Source: Tubulanus polymorphus | Lineage: Eukaryota; Nemertea; Palaeonemertea; Tubulaniformes; Tubulanidae | NCBI RefSeq assembly: GCF_964204645.1 | Contig: NC_134026.1 | Coordinates: forward strand, 29,654,650-29,718,649 | Length of the DNA stretch: 64,000 nt | Direction: 5' to 3' | Part shown: positions 28,920 to 42,780 of the stretch, piece after piece | Layout of the letters: the number at the start of each line of letters is the position of its first letter | How positions within the stretch are numbered: the stretch's first letter is position 1 | The notes under the pieces: model-generated | Told to the model about the DNA's origin: nothing | What the model saw: only the letters and a program-made list of their open reading frames with translations | The model's database searches: none | Translations under genes and position numbers: made by a program

Positions 28920-31900
28920 TCATTCCTTTTTCAAATGGAAATAAGTCTTTCCTTGTATGACTTGTTTTTCTGGATTGATTTTTTTGAGTATTTGCGCTAC
29001 TGCTGACACTAATTGTTCATTACTCAATCCAGTTTTCTTAGAATTGAATTTCTGTAATATGTCTTTAGTCATCATAGGTTTTCTCATTAGATATCTGCGT
29101 ACATTCTCTTCAGTAACTCCAGCACTACAAATAAATACATACATAATACCATATCATTTACAAGTTTTTTAGAGGAATTAATGATAGAAAGTGTTATACA
29201 GTTAACTCAGCTTTACTCAGTAGCATTAGGACTGTAAATCTTTGTAAGCATTAGGACTATAACTATTATTATCAAATATTCCACAAGATGAAATCAGGAG
29301 AAAAAGGAGGCGTTTCAAGATAAATTCTGGTAAAATCCAGCAACTTGATCGCTTTACCAAGGAAGGAAGGTGGAGTCTTTTGTATAGCCTACTGTAAACT
29401 TTCAGAAACTTACACATTCATAGCTGGTTGTTGTGAGGTTTGTACCGGGCCTGGACTTTCTGTTCGAACTTTCTTATTTTGAGTTTCATCAGTGTCTGCA
29501 CCTGCTTTCCTTTTCACCGCTCCTAAAAATCACCATAAACCTTGAACTTTAAACCGTCTTCAATCGAAGTTTTAATAATCTTGAAAGGGAACATTTACCC
29601 TTCTGATCAGAATCTGGTACAGGTGTAGTAGATCGACTTCCTTGTTTATTGCTTTTCTTTTTTTCACTTTTCTTAAAGAGAACGAAACTTGTTCATACGA
29701 TACGAGTTACTGGTAGCAGTTTCTTTTTCGATTCGATCTGTAGATAAATAAATACCTGCATAAACAGAGCTGAGAATTTACCCTCTTCTTCTAAAGCATC
29801 CGAGTCATCAGAATCTGAAGCCGAACTTTCACTACTATCCGAATCTATAAAATAAACAATCGGCAAAAATATAAAACACAATGTTTGAAAAACAGAATGC
29901 AGTTGATGCGAAGACTATACAAACCTGGCTCCGATTTTTTGGGCTTTTCTTTTTCCGGTTCTTCCTCTTTCTTTTCCTCTTCCTCCTCATCTTCATCACC
30001 AGATTCGTTCAACTTGCGTAAACCGTCCTCGTCGACGACTCCTTTATCTTCTGATTTATCCTCTAATACATCGAGCTCCTCCTCACTATAAAAAAATCAC
30101 ATCGCGTTTATTTGTGAAATGAAATCAAATCGATGAAAATTGCGCCAACCTTGTCAACCTGAGTTTACGTCGAGTGAGAAATGTCTAATTTTTTACATGG
30201 GGAGACTAAGAATTTCGATGGAAAAATCCAGAATTTGCTGATTTTATCCCTGATCTACACGAACCCTGGATACGACACGTAATATAGCGGGATAGCTGGT
30301 TCGTCAAACTGCGGTTAGGCTAAACAAAAATGATACCTTGTTTCTCCGCAGCGGCCGGGTCATTTTTGTAAAATATGATAAAATTCATAAACAGTTCATT
30401 TCTATAGCGGAGGGGTCTGTTATGGTGAAATTGATCACGATTTTTAAAAAAGTAATGTATAGGGTAGATAGGCGGCCGGCCGGGTCAACATTTAAGCTCA
30501 CCAGAGCGGAGAAACAAGGTATCAATTTTTTTGGCCTTAATGTGATATTTTACCTGCTCGAATCTGTTATATAATCAACTTCTTTATCATCATCGTCTCC
30601 ATCATCACTCTCCTCTATCGCTTCATCGGCATCATTCATTTTACCCATCTTCGATTTCTTTTTCGCCTTCTTCTTTTTATCATCTTTTTTATTGGATTTC
30701 TTTTTTTTCTCTGAAGAAATTCATCATTATGAGAAGTCCGATTCATGAAGCTACTTTTCTCAGGAAGATTTCTGAGATTTCTTACCGTCATCCGCATCAT
30801 CATCATCGCTGTCATCTTCATTCTCATCAGCATCTTCATCTTTATCCGACCAATCATCCATCTCAGTTAACTTCTACAATTTGATTCAATGATATTTTCA
30901 TGTTTTGTATTAAATATTTCCATCAAATCCTCATACAGAAGACTGATTGCCTCCGACCTTGTGGGACCAATACATTTTTTTCAGAGACAGTAAGCGATTG
31001 CTAAGCTGTCAGTTTGAGGTGACATCATCACATAAGTTGGAGAAGGAAACTTTCAAACATTTTCTCCAGGGGACGCTATAATCCACGGCAAGTAAAGTAT
31101 ACTCTACAATACAATCTTTGGTTCTTTCTTACGAAATTTTTATCTTTCTTTTTAGACTTTGAAGCTTTATTGCCTTTTTCTCCCTCCTCTCCATCGGCGT
31201 CATCTAGATCTTCGTCATTTTTTATCCTTCGTCGTAACATCACCGAGAACTTATTCAACGTTTGATCTCGCCTGAAAATTATCCGTAATTTCAAAAGTGA
31301 AACTGGCTTAACTTACCATAGCTGGGGTGAACATCATAATGTTACTTATTTCTTGCTGATTTCTGCCATTTCTGCTAATACTTACTTACTGAATTCTTCT
31401 TCTGCTTCTTCGGAATTCAAATATTTATATTTGAGCATTGGATTAAACCTGTACCATTCCTCAATCGGATACGCCTCGAATGCACCATCAGGACATTGCG
31501 TAAATATGAAATACGACGTATTTTCAGCTATAGTTCCTTCTCTTGTTCCTTTATATCTGAATAAAAATCACGCAAAATACGATAAAAAACTGGCTTTCAA
31601 AAATATTCTCAATCCTAATCATTTTAATCAGACCGAGACCTTTTGCCAGATTTTCCACCAGTTTTTAGAATCCACGGCTGATCATCTGGATTATATTTCT
31701 TCACCATGATTCCGTATTTCTTTTTTCGAGCTTCCTCTTTCTGTTCTCTGCCGAATTCGCTTCCAGCTCCGAATTTTGGCATCTGTTCCAAATCATTAGC
31801 TGTCTTATATTCCTTTAAATTATTCTCCCGCTCGATTTTACACTGTAATATATTCACATTCAACAAGATTTGATGAAATTCATAATTCACGATCTGTTTA

Positions 31901-32311
31901 TTGTTGATTAGAGAAATGTTTTTTACTTACAGCTCCACATTTAGTAAAATCTACAGAATTTGCTCCTGAAAATCTCATTATACTAAATTTCTTATTTTTC
32001 TCACTGAAAAAGGATTTACAAACAAGGAAAATGACATGTACTTTTAGTAATGATGTAAGACTTTAAATTTAAATACTTACTTGGGAAGGCGCACTTTAAA
32101 TTCTTGACTTTGAGCCGCTGTAGCACTACCACCTGCAGCAGAACCAGATGTTCCACCTCCAGCCTTAATAAAAAAAGGTGGTAAACAAAATGCAATCGAA
32201 TTTTTTAAATTATTCTGAGCTAGCTTGCCTGTTGCCGTGGTGGTGCTGACGATTACACACACAGTGCAGGGGTTGCTACAGGGTACTTACATGGGCTTGG
32301 CTACTTGACAT
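28920..32311 (-). CDS. GTF2F1: TFIIF alpha subunit (RAP74)
   Basis: Thirteen exons, complement of 32291-32311, 32081-32163, 31931-32003, 31640-31842, 31386-31556, 31133-31271, 30786-30873, 30554-30710, 29925-30085, 29756-29844, 29599-29671, 29414-29522 and 28920-29124, give 523 residues (human 517). It is the large subunit of TFIIF, which escorts RNA polymerase II into the preinitiation complex. The N-terminal dimerisation fold carries GAGSEFGREQKEEARKKKYG and ENTSYFIFTQCPDGAFEAYP. The middle is acidic and Lys/Ser-rich, with an NLS-like AVKRKAGADTDETQNKKVR. The C-terminal winged helix is VRRYLMRKPMMTKDILQKF to the end. The donor of exon 4 is a weak GTCTCG. The tenth exon's obvious donor (after 29782) breaks the frame; a donor after 29756 keeps it but adds GKFSALFMQ. 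Intron 8 holds a MITE. Confidence 0.93.
30318..30536. mobile_element. PIF/Harbinger-type MITE in GTF2F1 intron
   Basis: A 219-bp element flanked by TTA at 30315-30317 and 30537-30539. A perfect 19-bp inverted repeat (TGATACCTTGTTTCTCCGC at 30331, complement ending at 30523) sits just inside weaker outer termini that begin GGC. A 3-bp TTA duplication and GGC termini fit PIF/Harbinger. The interior is homologous in the same orientation to 33889-34092. It does not encode protein. Confidence 0.7.
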
Positions 32312-32732
32312 ATTGACGGTTTATTTGATGATAGATTAAGTTTTTGATCAAATCTGAGGTAGTTTTTGACTATCGTGAAGTGAGCCTATTATTCCAGCCT
32401 CGTATTCAGATATAGTGTGTACACACTGAACAGCTGCATGTAGATACTGGTTGATGTGAAATGTATAACCTAACGCTTTGACCTGACGAAACGACGATCA
32501 TTCAATGAAGTCACCGGGGGCAGTAGAGTGCTCAATAATTGTTTTATATAATTCATTATTGTTTAATTTCATAGATTCTCATCGAAAACTAAAACCTGAA
32601 AATCTAGTATATTGTGAAGGAGACCCTGTTCTTTAAGTTGATGTAAAGCAGATGTCTATGCATTGATTTGATCATAGTAATTTAGGGCACAATCCAAATA
32701 TAACCAGATCAACTAGAATTGTATGTAAATAT
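32312..32732. other. GTF2F1 5' flank
   Basis: Presumed GTF2F1 promoter and 5' UTR, followed by AT-rich sequence leading into retrotransposon remains. No other gene is seen. Confidence 0.45.
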
Positions 32733-33456
<724 letters not shown>

Positions 33457-33888
33457 AGTAAAAAAACGAAATATTTCAATACACGATTGCATCATGGCGC
33501 GATTTTTAGGCCACTTGGGGAACACAAAGTTTTGTCCCAAGTAGGCTATCGGTGTATTGATTTCACTTTTCGCAAAGAACGAATGATGTTATTGACACAA
33601 TCTTGGTATTTGGTTTATGGCATTGATTATGCCTACTACTTGGCATTCCTATAGTTGGATGAGGGGTTGATAATTTTATGAGATACCCGCACGATTGATT
33701 GGGGAAAACTTAGGTCATTTCTCAAACATTTGTTATTCATAATTTACAATTTGTCGTGGTACTGGTTTTGGGAATTTTTTTGAGACAGATTGGGAAAAAA
33801 TTCAGGTAATTATGATTGAGAAAATTGACGACTCATGTAGGCCTAAGGCCTACGTAGCGGAATGGCTGTGAACGAAAAATATGGCCTG
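33457..33888. other. Intergenic, nothing recognised
   Basis: AT-rich single-copy-looking sequence between the LINE tail and a MITE copy, with several AGGCCTA-like palindromes. No coding evidence. Confidence 0.4.
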
Positions 33889-34092
33889 ATAGCACGGCTG
33901 GGTCATATTTGTAAAATATGATAAAATTTGTAAACAGTTCATTTCTATAGCGACCGGGTCTGTAATGGTAAAACTGATCACGATTTTAAAAAAAAGTCAT
34001 GTACAGGGACAGGGTAGATAGGCGGCCGGCCGGGTCTACTTTTAAGCTCGGCAGAGCGGAGAAACAAGGTTCCAAATCAATTTTTTTAGCCT
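33889..34092. mobile_element. Second, diverged copy of the 219-bp MITE
   Basis: Same orientation and clear homology to 30318-30536 across the interior and right arm (GCGGAGAAACAAGGT, then TTTTTTTAGCC and TTA). The left terminal repeat is missing or diverged, so the left edge is approximate. Confidence 0.65.
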
Positions 34093-34218
34093 TAGACATG
34101 CTTGCAACTGCTTTGATGATGAGATAAGCTATTTAAACGATAAAGCCCCTTTTAAATTTTTCGGAAGGCATTAGAGAGGATGGCTAGCCACCCTCACCCC
34201 CTAGATCCGCCCCTGCTA

Positions 34219-34301
34219 CAGTAAACCGGCCGCCCTACTGGAACTAGAGACCCGCTAGATTGGCACTATAGTTGCAGTGAAAATCCGAAAGAGGTTTACT
34301 G
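34219..34301. mobile_element. Very short CAGTAAACC-ended MITE
   Basis: An 83-bp segment beginning CAGTAAACC and ending GGTTTACTG, flanked by TA on both sides. The termini match the first nine bases of the GCDH-intron MITE, so it may be a deletion derivative or relative of that family. Confidence 0.5.
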
Positions 34302-35137
34302 TAGTTTTCTATCACCTAATGTATCAATAAACTGGAAAATATAATCCCAGGGACTATCAAGTTTAAATGTGCATGAGTAGACCGAGTTCTAACTAAAATC
34401 TATTAAAACAAGTGAGTACAGGTGATTGTACGGACAATATATTGAGTTTGAAAGTGTCTGAGTCCGAGTCAATACTATAATTGATTAGTGTGATTCGAGT
34501 TAAAGAGCCGAGAGCTGAGTCAACTGTAGATCACAGAAAAATAACAAAAACAATTTGTAGTGAACAACTAAACCACGAATAGGTTTTAGTTGTTGTGATT
34601 AATAGTTCTATATGTATTTACATGTAAACAAAGGTCAACCAATTATCAAACACCAATCACAAGCCTTTTAAATCAATTAAGCAACACAAAATCAATATAA
34701 TTCATCAATGTAACAAATAAAAGACAAGATAAACTGGTAACGTTAGTACTTTCCACCTCGTTTTACTATTCTACACCAAGTTGAGAATACAGCTCGTCTA
34801 CGAATCGATCATGTCATTTCATAGAAATAAATATGGTATTTACAAAAACAAACGAGTTAAAATGCATTGTAATTAACCAACACCGACAGAAGTCAACACG
34901 AAGAAATCAAGGTCAGTCATCATGTCATGTCGATATTCAAACGCAGTACGGAACTGACTGCTGCATTTCAGTTCGACCTCAAAACAACATCAACAATTCT
35001 TTAGAAGCGATCAAAGATATTCTAACTTGTTTTATTTAAATCAAAATAAATAAATAAATAAAAAATCTCAAATTGAACACATATATTCATACACACAGTC
35101 AGTTGCACACACAAGAATTATCAGTCTTAACACGCAG
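34302..35137. other. Intergenic, nothing recognised
   Basis: AT-rich sequence with no credible exon. It leads into the tandem-repeat territory. Confidence 0.4.
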
Positions 35138-35398
35138 AAGAGTTGTCCAAGTTCCAGCAACGCATTAAGAGTTCTCCAAGTTCGAGCAACGCATTAGAGT
35201 TCACCAAGTTCCAGCAACGCATTAGAGTTCTGGAAGTTCCAGCAACGCATCACAGTTCTCCAAGTTCTAGTAACGCATTAGAGTTCTCCCAAGTTTCAGC
35301 AACGCATCTCGAAGTTCCAGCAACGCGTTAGAGTTCTCTTAGTTCCAGGAATGCATTAGAGTTCTCTAAATTTCCAGAAACGCATTAGAGTTCTCAAA
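35138..35398. repeat. Minisatellite, about 26-28 bp units
   Basis: About ten imperfect units built on GTTCTCCAAGTTCCAGCAAC followed by GCATTAGA, with length variation between units. Reading frames across it are not maintained. Confidence 0.85.
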
Positions 35399-35519
35399 TG
35401 ATTAACAGGTGCCATCTTATTATTAAATTAGATGTATCACACATTTCTTCGCCTAGAAGACAAATTAAACAAACATTAAAGGATATTTTAAACAATCAAT
35501 AAAACATTTCAAGTCGTTT

Positions 35520-36800
35520 TTCTATTACAATATACCTGATTTATAGTCTGTTCAGATTCATGAATCATCCATTCTTTCATCCTTTCAACTTTGGAAGAAT
35601 ATTCATGTAAATCCCTGCAGGTATTTTTCCATCTTGTAGTAACATAACATCTTTCTATATTTCCTACTTACAACATGAAAATTCAAAATATGAATAATTT
35701 TTGAATAATGTCAGATATGAAAATTGATTCATGTAATTTCAAAATTATACCTGATTTAAAGTCAGTTCAGACTAATGACTCGGCCTTCCTTTGCAACTGT
35801 TCACTTTGTGACACTACTTTGTTGTTGACTAAGGCAGGTAACTCAGTATTACTGATCTCAGCGGTGACATTCATCTAACTGATGCCTGGTGATTGTCTCA
35901 TCTATAGTGACTTAGTTCTGTGGACCTCTCAATATTTGCTACAAGAAAACACAAAATATGAATACCGGCAATTTTCAATTTTTGAGATTTTTATATAATT
36001 TCAATATTATACCTGATTTATTGTCAGTTCAGACAAATGACTCGACGTTCCGCTGGAATTGTTAACGTGTGACTCTTAATTGTTACTTCGTTCCTGACTT
36101 AGAGGCAGATACAGCACAGCACCACTGATCTCATCTCACTTGTGATCCTCTTATCTCACTGGAGACGCCCTGATCTTACCACTTGGATAGACATAGTTCT
36201 GTACTGATCTCACTGGTGATATTCTCATCTCTGGTGACACTCAGTTCAGTGGTAAACCTCTCAATATTAGCTAAAAGAAAACAAAATATGAATAAATTTA
36301 GATTTTGACACTTCTATAGTCAGTTCAATGACTGATCCTTCCTCAGGTATTGCATGTCTAATGATTTGCTACAAGAAAACATGTAACAGACCATCATAAC
36401 GTTTGAGACTTTCCCAACAACAAGAAATCCATGTCAATCTAACTTAATATACCTCATTTATAGTCAGTTCAGACTAATGACTCGACATTCCTCTGGAACT
36501 ATTAACCTTCCTTGTGACTCTGTAACTTTGTTGCTGACTTTGACGGAGATGAATCAGTGCTACTGATCTCAGTGGTTCATCTAACTGATTCCTGGTAATT
36601 GTCTCATCTCTGGTGAGACTCAGTTCTGTGGTAAACCTCTCAATATTTGCTACAAGATAACACAAAATATGAATAATTTTCAATTTTGAGACTTTGAAAA
36701 TTGATTTACACTATTTCAATATCATACCTGATTTAAAGTCAGTTCAGACTTATGACTCGACATTCCTCTGGAACTGTGAACTTTCCCCGTGACTCTTGTT
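35520..36800. repeat. Diverged long tandem repeats
   Basis: The block starting ATACCTGATTTATAGTCAGT, with GACTCGACATTCCTCTGGAA inside it, recurs near 35532, 35748, 36010, 36450 and 36725. Unit length varies from about 215 to 440 bp through internal insertions and deletions. No coding capacity is evident. Confidence 0.75.
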
Positions 36801-36803
36801 CCT

Positions 36804-37105
36804 GACTTTGAGGGAGATAACTCTGTACAACTGATCTGGCTGATCTGACGCTCTAATCTCTCTATAATCACTGCGACTTAATCTTCACTATATTATTTAA
36901 GACATTGATGATTTCACATTTCATTTTTTCCATTTTACAATTAATCATTAACCTTGACTTTGAGGGAGATAACTCAGTACAACTGATCTGGCTGATCTGA
37001 CGCTCTAATCTCTCTATAATCACTGCGACTTAATATTCACTATATTATTTAAGACATTGATAATTTCACATTTCATTTTTTCCATTTTACAATTAATCAT
37101 CAACC
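36804..37105. repeat. Tandem duplication, 151-bp unit
   Basis: Two nearly identical copies, 36804-36954 and 36955-37105, each starting GACTTTGAGGGAGATAACTC. The few differences suggest a recent duplication. Confidence 0.9.
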
Positions 37106-37578
37106 TTTTATATTTTTGTCTACAAAATGGGTATCTAAGATTGTTTGAAGAATTAATGCTTTTCTATGACAAACACTGAAACATTATCACAAATTATATC
37201 AACACACAAACAAAAGATAGATAGCACTGTACATGCTAATCAAGTTTTTAAGGACCCGCGGGTGTGCATGTGTATCCCCTGAAATATACATAAACACAAT
37301 TTGTGTGTCTTTATGTATTTAGTGCCATTTCATGCAAGTGCGTTAGTGCATGGATGCATCAGTGCAAAGTGAGACGTCAGGTGCTTAGTGAGGAGACGTC
37401 AATTGTTTTCACCGGTGTTTATGATGATCGATCTTCACTTAATAGGCTATAATGGACAAGAGTTGGCTCCAATGTTTTGAAGTTTTATTAACTCAGGTTT
37501 AGAGTTTATCAGCATTCATAAAACGCTCTGACCCAGTTTAGCTGATTCAAGGGCTATCTAACACCTAGGCTATCAAGG
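37106..37578. other. Spacer between repeat blocks
   Basis: AT-rich sequence without recognised genes. It precedes the first composite satellite block. Confidence 0.4.
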
Positions 37579-39490
37579 GCTATCAAGCAATAGCATCTTT
37601 GAATGTAACAATCTTAAAACGCAACTCCGTAATGTGATAATAAGTTGCTGATACAATATATAAACAGTACCAACACCAGTGAAATTTCAATGATACAACC
37701 ACCACAAAGCTATCAACTTAAACGGTAAGTCGCGACAAGGGAGATCAGAAAACATAATCAATCCCAATTCACCGACATATATTACAATTTATACACTGAA
37801 CCAACACCAGCGACATTTCAATGATACAATCACCACAAAGCTTTCGATGGATAGCTCTCTTTTGAATATCTATACATTTAAATCATAACGTCATAATAAG
37901 AACGATCAGGAAACAAAACTCACCAAAACTCAATATCACCCCAAAACAAGAGTGTATCAATTAACATCCAGCAGCAAGCAGCAGTATTAAGGAGGTCATC
38001 AGTGATGTAACACACTAACAATTCAGTTGTTTGTCACGTTTCTACATGACAGTTGAAGAAGGAAGGAGGAGACTCCTTAACTCAATATCACCCCAAAACA
38101 GAGTGTTTTAATTAACATGCACCAGCAAGCAGCAGTATTGAAGGAGGCCATCAGTGATGTATCACACTGACAATTCAGTTTGTTTGTCACATTTCTACAT
38201 GACAGTTGAAGAAGGAAGGAGGAGACTCCTGAACTCAATATCACCCCTAAAAAGTGGAATGATTAACATGGAGAAGGAACTTGCCAGCTTTTTAGATGAC
38301 AATAGTGTGTAATTTGATAATGTAATTATGTAACAATTCATGATGTAATAATGTTTAATGTAATAATTTTTATTGTGATAATGTTTAATGTAATAATTCA
38401 AGAAGTTCAGGGAAGGAGGTAAGAATTACCACCCAGCAACAACGAGCAGTATTAAAGGAGGCCATCAATGTTGTAACACACTGATAATCAGTTTGTTTGT
38501 CACGATTCTGCATGACAGTTGCAGAAGGAAGGAGGAGACTCCTGAACTCAATATCACCCCAAAACAGAGTGTATCAATTAACACCCAGCAGCAAGCAGCA
38601 GTAGTAAAGGAGGTCATTAGTGATGGAACACACTGACAATTCAGTTTGTTTGTCACGATTCTACATGACAGTTGCAGAAGGAAGGAGGAGACTCCTGAAC
38701 TCAATATCACCCCAAAACAGAGTGTATCAATTAACACCCAGCAGCAAGCAGCAGTAGTAAAGGAGGTCATTAGTGATGGAACACACTGACAATTCAGTTT
38801 GTTTGTCACGATTCTACATGACAGTCGCAGAAGGAAGGAGAAGACTCCTTAACTCAATATCACCCCAAAACAGAGTGTATTAATTAACATGCACCAGCAA
38901 GCAGCAGTATTAAAGGAGGCCATCAGTGTTGTAACACACTGACAATGCAGTTTGTTTGTCACGTTTCTACATGACAGTTGAAGAAGGAAGGAGAAGACTC
39001 CTGAACTCGATCGATATCACCCCAAAACAGAGTGTATCAATTAATAACGTTTAATGTTATAATTCAAGAAGTTAAGGGAAGGAGGTAAGAATTTACACCC
39101 AGCAACAAGCAGCAGTATTAAAGGAGGTCATCAGTGTTGTAACACACTGACAATTCAGTTTGTTTGTCACGTTTCTACGTAACAGTTGAAGAAGGAAGGA
39201 GAAGACTCCTGAACTCGATCGATATCACCCCAAAACAATCAATTTACACCCAGCAACAAGCAGCAGTATTAAAGGAGGTCATCAGTGTTGTAACACACTG
39301 ACAATTCAGTTTGTTTGTCACGTTTCTACGTAACAGTTGAAGAAGGAAGGAGAAGACTCCTGAACTCAATATCACCCCAAAACAGAGTGTATTAATTACC
39401 ACCCAGCAGCAAGCAGCAGTATTAAAGGAGGTCATCAGTGTTGTAACACACTGACAATTCAGTTCGTTTGCCACGTTTCTACATGACAGT
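37579..39490. repeat. Composite satellite block 1 (159-bp plus 153-bp families)
   Basis: A lead of about 90 bp (TATCAAGCAATAGCATCTTT) is followed by two units of a roughly 159-bp family (ACCAACACCAGCGACATTTC). About ten units of a 153-bp family follow (CAGCAGCAAGCAGCAGTATT; ATCACCCCAAAACAGAGTGT). A separate module of about 95-170 bp (ATGTTTAATGTAATAATT; AATTCAAGAAGTTCAGGGAA) interrupts the 153-bp array near 38261-38430, and part of it recurs near 39035-39100. Open frames on the minus strand reflect a unit length divisible by three. Confidence 0.88.
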
Positions 39491-39522
39491 TATCAACCTT
39501 CAGGTGCAAAGAACAAATGTGA

Positions 39523-42470
39523 AGCTATCAAGCGATAGCATCTTTGAATATAACACTTTTAAAATGTGTAATATGATAATAATTTGCTGATACCATATAT
39601 ACAAAGTACCAACACCAGCAACATTTCAATGATACAACCACCACAAAGCTATCAATGGATAGCTGTTTTGAATATTTATACATTTAAAACGTAAAGTCGC
39701 AATAAGGATGATCAGGAAACATAATCAGTTCCAATTCACCGACATATATTACAATATATACAAAGTACCAACACCAGCGACATTTCAATGATACAACCAC
39801 CACAAAGCTATCGATGGATAGCTGTTTTGAATATTTATACATTTAAAACGTAAGGTCGCAATAAGGACGATCAGGAAACATAATCAATCCCAATTCACCG
39901 ACATATATTACAATATATATACAGAACCAACACCAGCGACATTTCAAACATTCAACCACCACAAAGCTATCGATGGATAGCTGTTTTTAATATTTATACA
40001 TTTAAAACGTTAAGTCGCAATAATGACGATCAGGAAATATAATCAGTCCCATTTCACCGACATATATTACAATATATACACAGAACCAACACCAGCGAAA
40101 TTTCAAAGATTCAACCACCACAAAGCTATCGATGGATAGCTGTTTTTAATATTTATACATTTAAAACATTAAGTCACAATAAGGACGATCAGGAAACATA
40201 ATCAATCCCAATTCACCGAAATATATTACAATATATACACAGAACCAACACCAGCGACATTTCAAAGATTCAACCACCACAAAGCTATCGATGGATAGCT
40301 GTTTTGAATATTCATATATCTAAAACGCAAATCTAAATTATATCGAAATTCATATATCTAAAACGCAAAGTCGCAATAAGGACGATCAGGAAACATAATC
40401 AATCCCAATTCACCGGCATATATTACAATATATACACAGAACCAACATCAGCGACATTTCAATGATTCAACCACCACAAAGCTATCGATGGATAGCTGTA
40501 TTGAATATTTATATATTTAAAACGTAAAGTCGCAATAAGGACGATCAAGAAACATAATCAATCCCATTTCACCAACATTATATATACAAAGTACCAACAC
40601 CAGCGACTATTCAAAGATTCAACCACCACAAAGCTATCGATGGATAGCTGTTTTGAATATTCATATATCTTTAACGTAAGGTCGTAATGAGGACGATCAG
40701 GAAGCAAAACTAGCCAAAGCTCAATATCACCCCAAAACAGAGTGTATCAATTTACACCCAGCAGCAACGAGCAGTATTTAAGGAGGCCATCAGTGTTGTA
40801 ACACACTGACAATTCAGTTTGTTTGTCACGTTTCTACATGACAGCTGAAGAAGGAAGGAGAAGACTCCTGCACTCAATATCACCCCAAAACAGAGTGTAT
40901 CAATTAACACCAAGCAACAAGCAGCAGTATTAAAGGAGGTCATCAGTGTTGTAACACACTGACAATTCAGTTTGTTTGTCACGTTTCTACATGACAGTTG
41001 AAGAAGGAAGGAGGAGACTCCTGAACTCAATATCACCCCAAAACAGAGTGTATCAATTAACACCCAGCAGCAAGCAGCAGTATTAAAGGAGGCCATCAGT
41101 GTTGTAACACACTGACAATGCAGTTCGTTTGTCACGTTTCTACGTAACAGTTGAAGAAGGAAGGAGGAGACTCCTGAACTCAATATCACCCCAAAACAGA
41201 GCCAGCAGCAAGCAGCAATATTTAAGGAGGATGATTCATGATATTATAATGTTTAATGTAATAATTTTTATTGTAATATTGCTAATGTAATAATTCAAGA
41301 AGTTCAGGGATGGAGGTAAGAATTAACACGCAGCAGCAACAAGCAGTATTAAAGGAGGCCATCAGTGTTGTGACACACTTACAATTCAGTTTGTTTGTCA
41401 CGTTTCTACATGATAGTTGAAGCAGGAAGGAGGAGACTCCTGAACTCAATATCACCCAAAACAGAGTGTATCAATTAACACCCAGCAGCAAGCAGCAGTA
41501 TTAAAGGAGGTCATCAGTGTTGTAACACACTGACAATTCAGTTTGTTTGTCACGTTTCTACATGACAGTTGAAGAAGGAAGGAGAAGACTCCTGAACTCA
41601 ATATCACCCCAAAACAGAGTGTATCAATTAACACGCAGCAGCAACAAGCAGTATTAAAGGAGGCCATCAGTGTTGTGACACATTGGCAATTCAGTTTGTT
41701 TGTCACGTTTCTACATGACAGTTGAAGCAGGAAGGAGGAGACTCCTGAACTCAATATGACCCCAAAACAGAGCCAGCAGCAAGCAGCAGTATTAAAGGAG
41801 GTCATCAGTGTTGTAACACACTGACAATTCAGTTTGTTTGTCACGTTTCCACATGACAGTTGAAGAAGGGAGGAGAAGACTCCTGCGATCAATATCACCC
41901 CAAAACAGAGCCAGCAGCAAGCAGCAATATTTAAGGAGGATGATTCATGATATTATAATGTTTAATGTAATAATTTTTATTGTAATATTGCTTATGTAAT
42001 AATTCAAGAAGTTCAGGGAAGGAGGTAAGAATTAACACGCAGCAGCAAGCAGCAGTATTAAAGGAGCCCATCAGTGTTGTAACGCACTGACAATTCAGTT
42101 TGTTAGTCAGGTTTCTACATGACAGTTGAAGAAGGAAGGAGGAGACTCCTGCGATCAATATCACCCCAAAACAGAGCCAGCAGCAAGCAGCAGTATTTTG
42201 GGAGGATGATTCATGATATTATAATGTTTAATGTAATAATTTTTATTGTAATATTGCTTATGTAATAATTCAAGAAGTTCATGGAAGGTGGTAAGAATTA
42301 ACACCCAGCAGCAAGCAGCAGTATTAAAGGAGGCCATCAGTGTTGTGACAAACTGATAATTCAGTTTGTTAGTCACGTTTCTACATGACGGTGAAGAAGG
42401 AAAGAGGAGACTCCTGTACTCAATATCACCCCAAAACAGAGTGTATTAATTAACACCCTGGGAATGAGAA
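39523..42470. repeat. Composite satellite block 2, expanded copy
   Basis: The same order as block 1 recurs: the lead sequence at 39523, the 159-bp family (starts near 39608, 39767, 39925, 40085, 40244, 40441 and 40593), then the 153-bp family from about 40712. Here the 159-bp family has seven units instead of two; one has an insertion of about 38 bp. The TAATAATTTTTATTGTAATA module recurs near 41221, 41940 and 42210. Confidence 0.88.
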
Positions 42471-42780
42471 TGGGAAGGAGAACACTTTCAATGGAATTCT
42501 ATTATTAATATTTCATAGCTATCATTCATTAATGTTAATATCAAAGATCGAACCAGCCAGTATCATAGTTATTGAACACTGACATTTTTCATATCACCCC
42601 TAAAAGCAGGAAGGGAGGTAGAATGTGCCACCAAATCAGTATGTGTATCAATGTTTCAGCATGTGTATCAATATTTCAATACATGTATTAATGTTTCGGT
42701 TCATGTACCAATATTGCAGTACATGCATTAATGTTTCAAGACAGCAGAACCTCACAGCAATTTACATACCATACAACACC
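42471..42780. repeat. Dispersed block with 20-bp minisatellite, copy 1
   Basis: CCAGTATCATAGTTATTGAA is followed by a mini-array of TCAATGTTTCAGTACATGTA-like 20-bp units (42640-42740). The same block recurs at about 43740-43975 and, more diverged, at 44150-44345. Confidence 0.75.

Noticed and set aside
31353-31709. 118-codon plus-strand frame inside GTF2F1
   Set aside because: Antisense shadow of two GTF2F1 exons.
34833-35039. 68-codon plus-strand frame
   Set aside because: No domain, splice context or codon signal; expected by chance in this stretch.
38465-42376. Minus-strand frames repeating a 51-residue Cys-rich unit, suggesting a repetitive membrane or secreted protein
   Set aside because: The frame is open only because the satellite unit is 153 bp, a multiple of three. 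It breaks at every inserted module, has no splice or start context, and the DNA drifts without codon-position bias.
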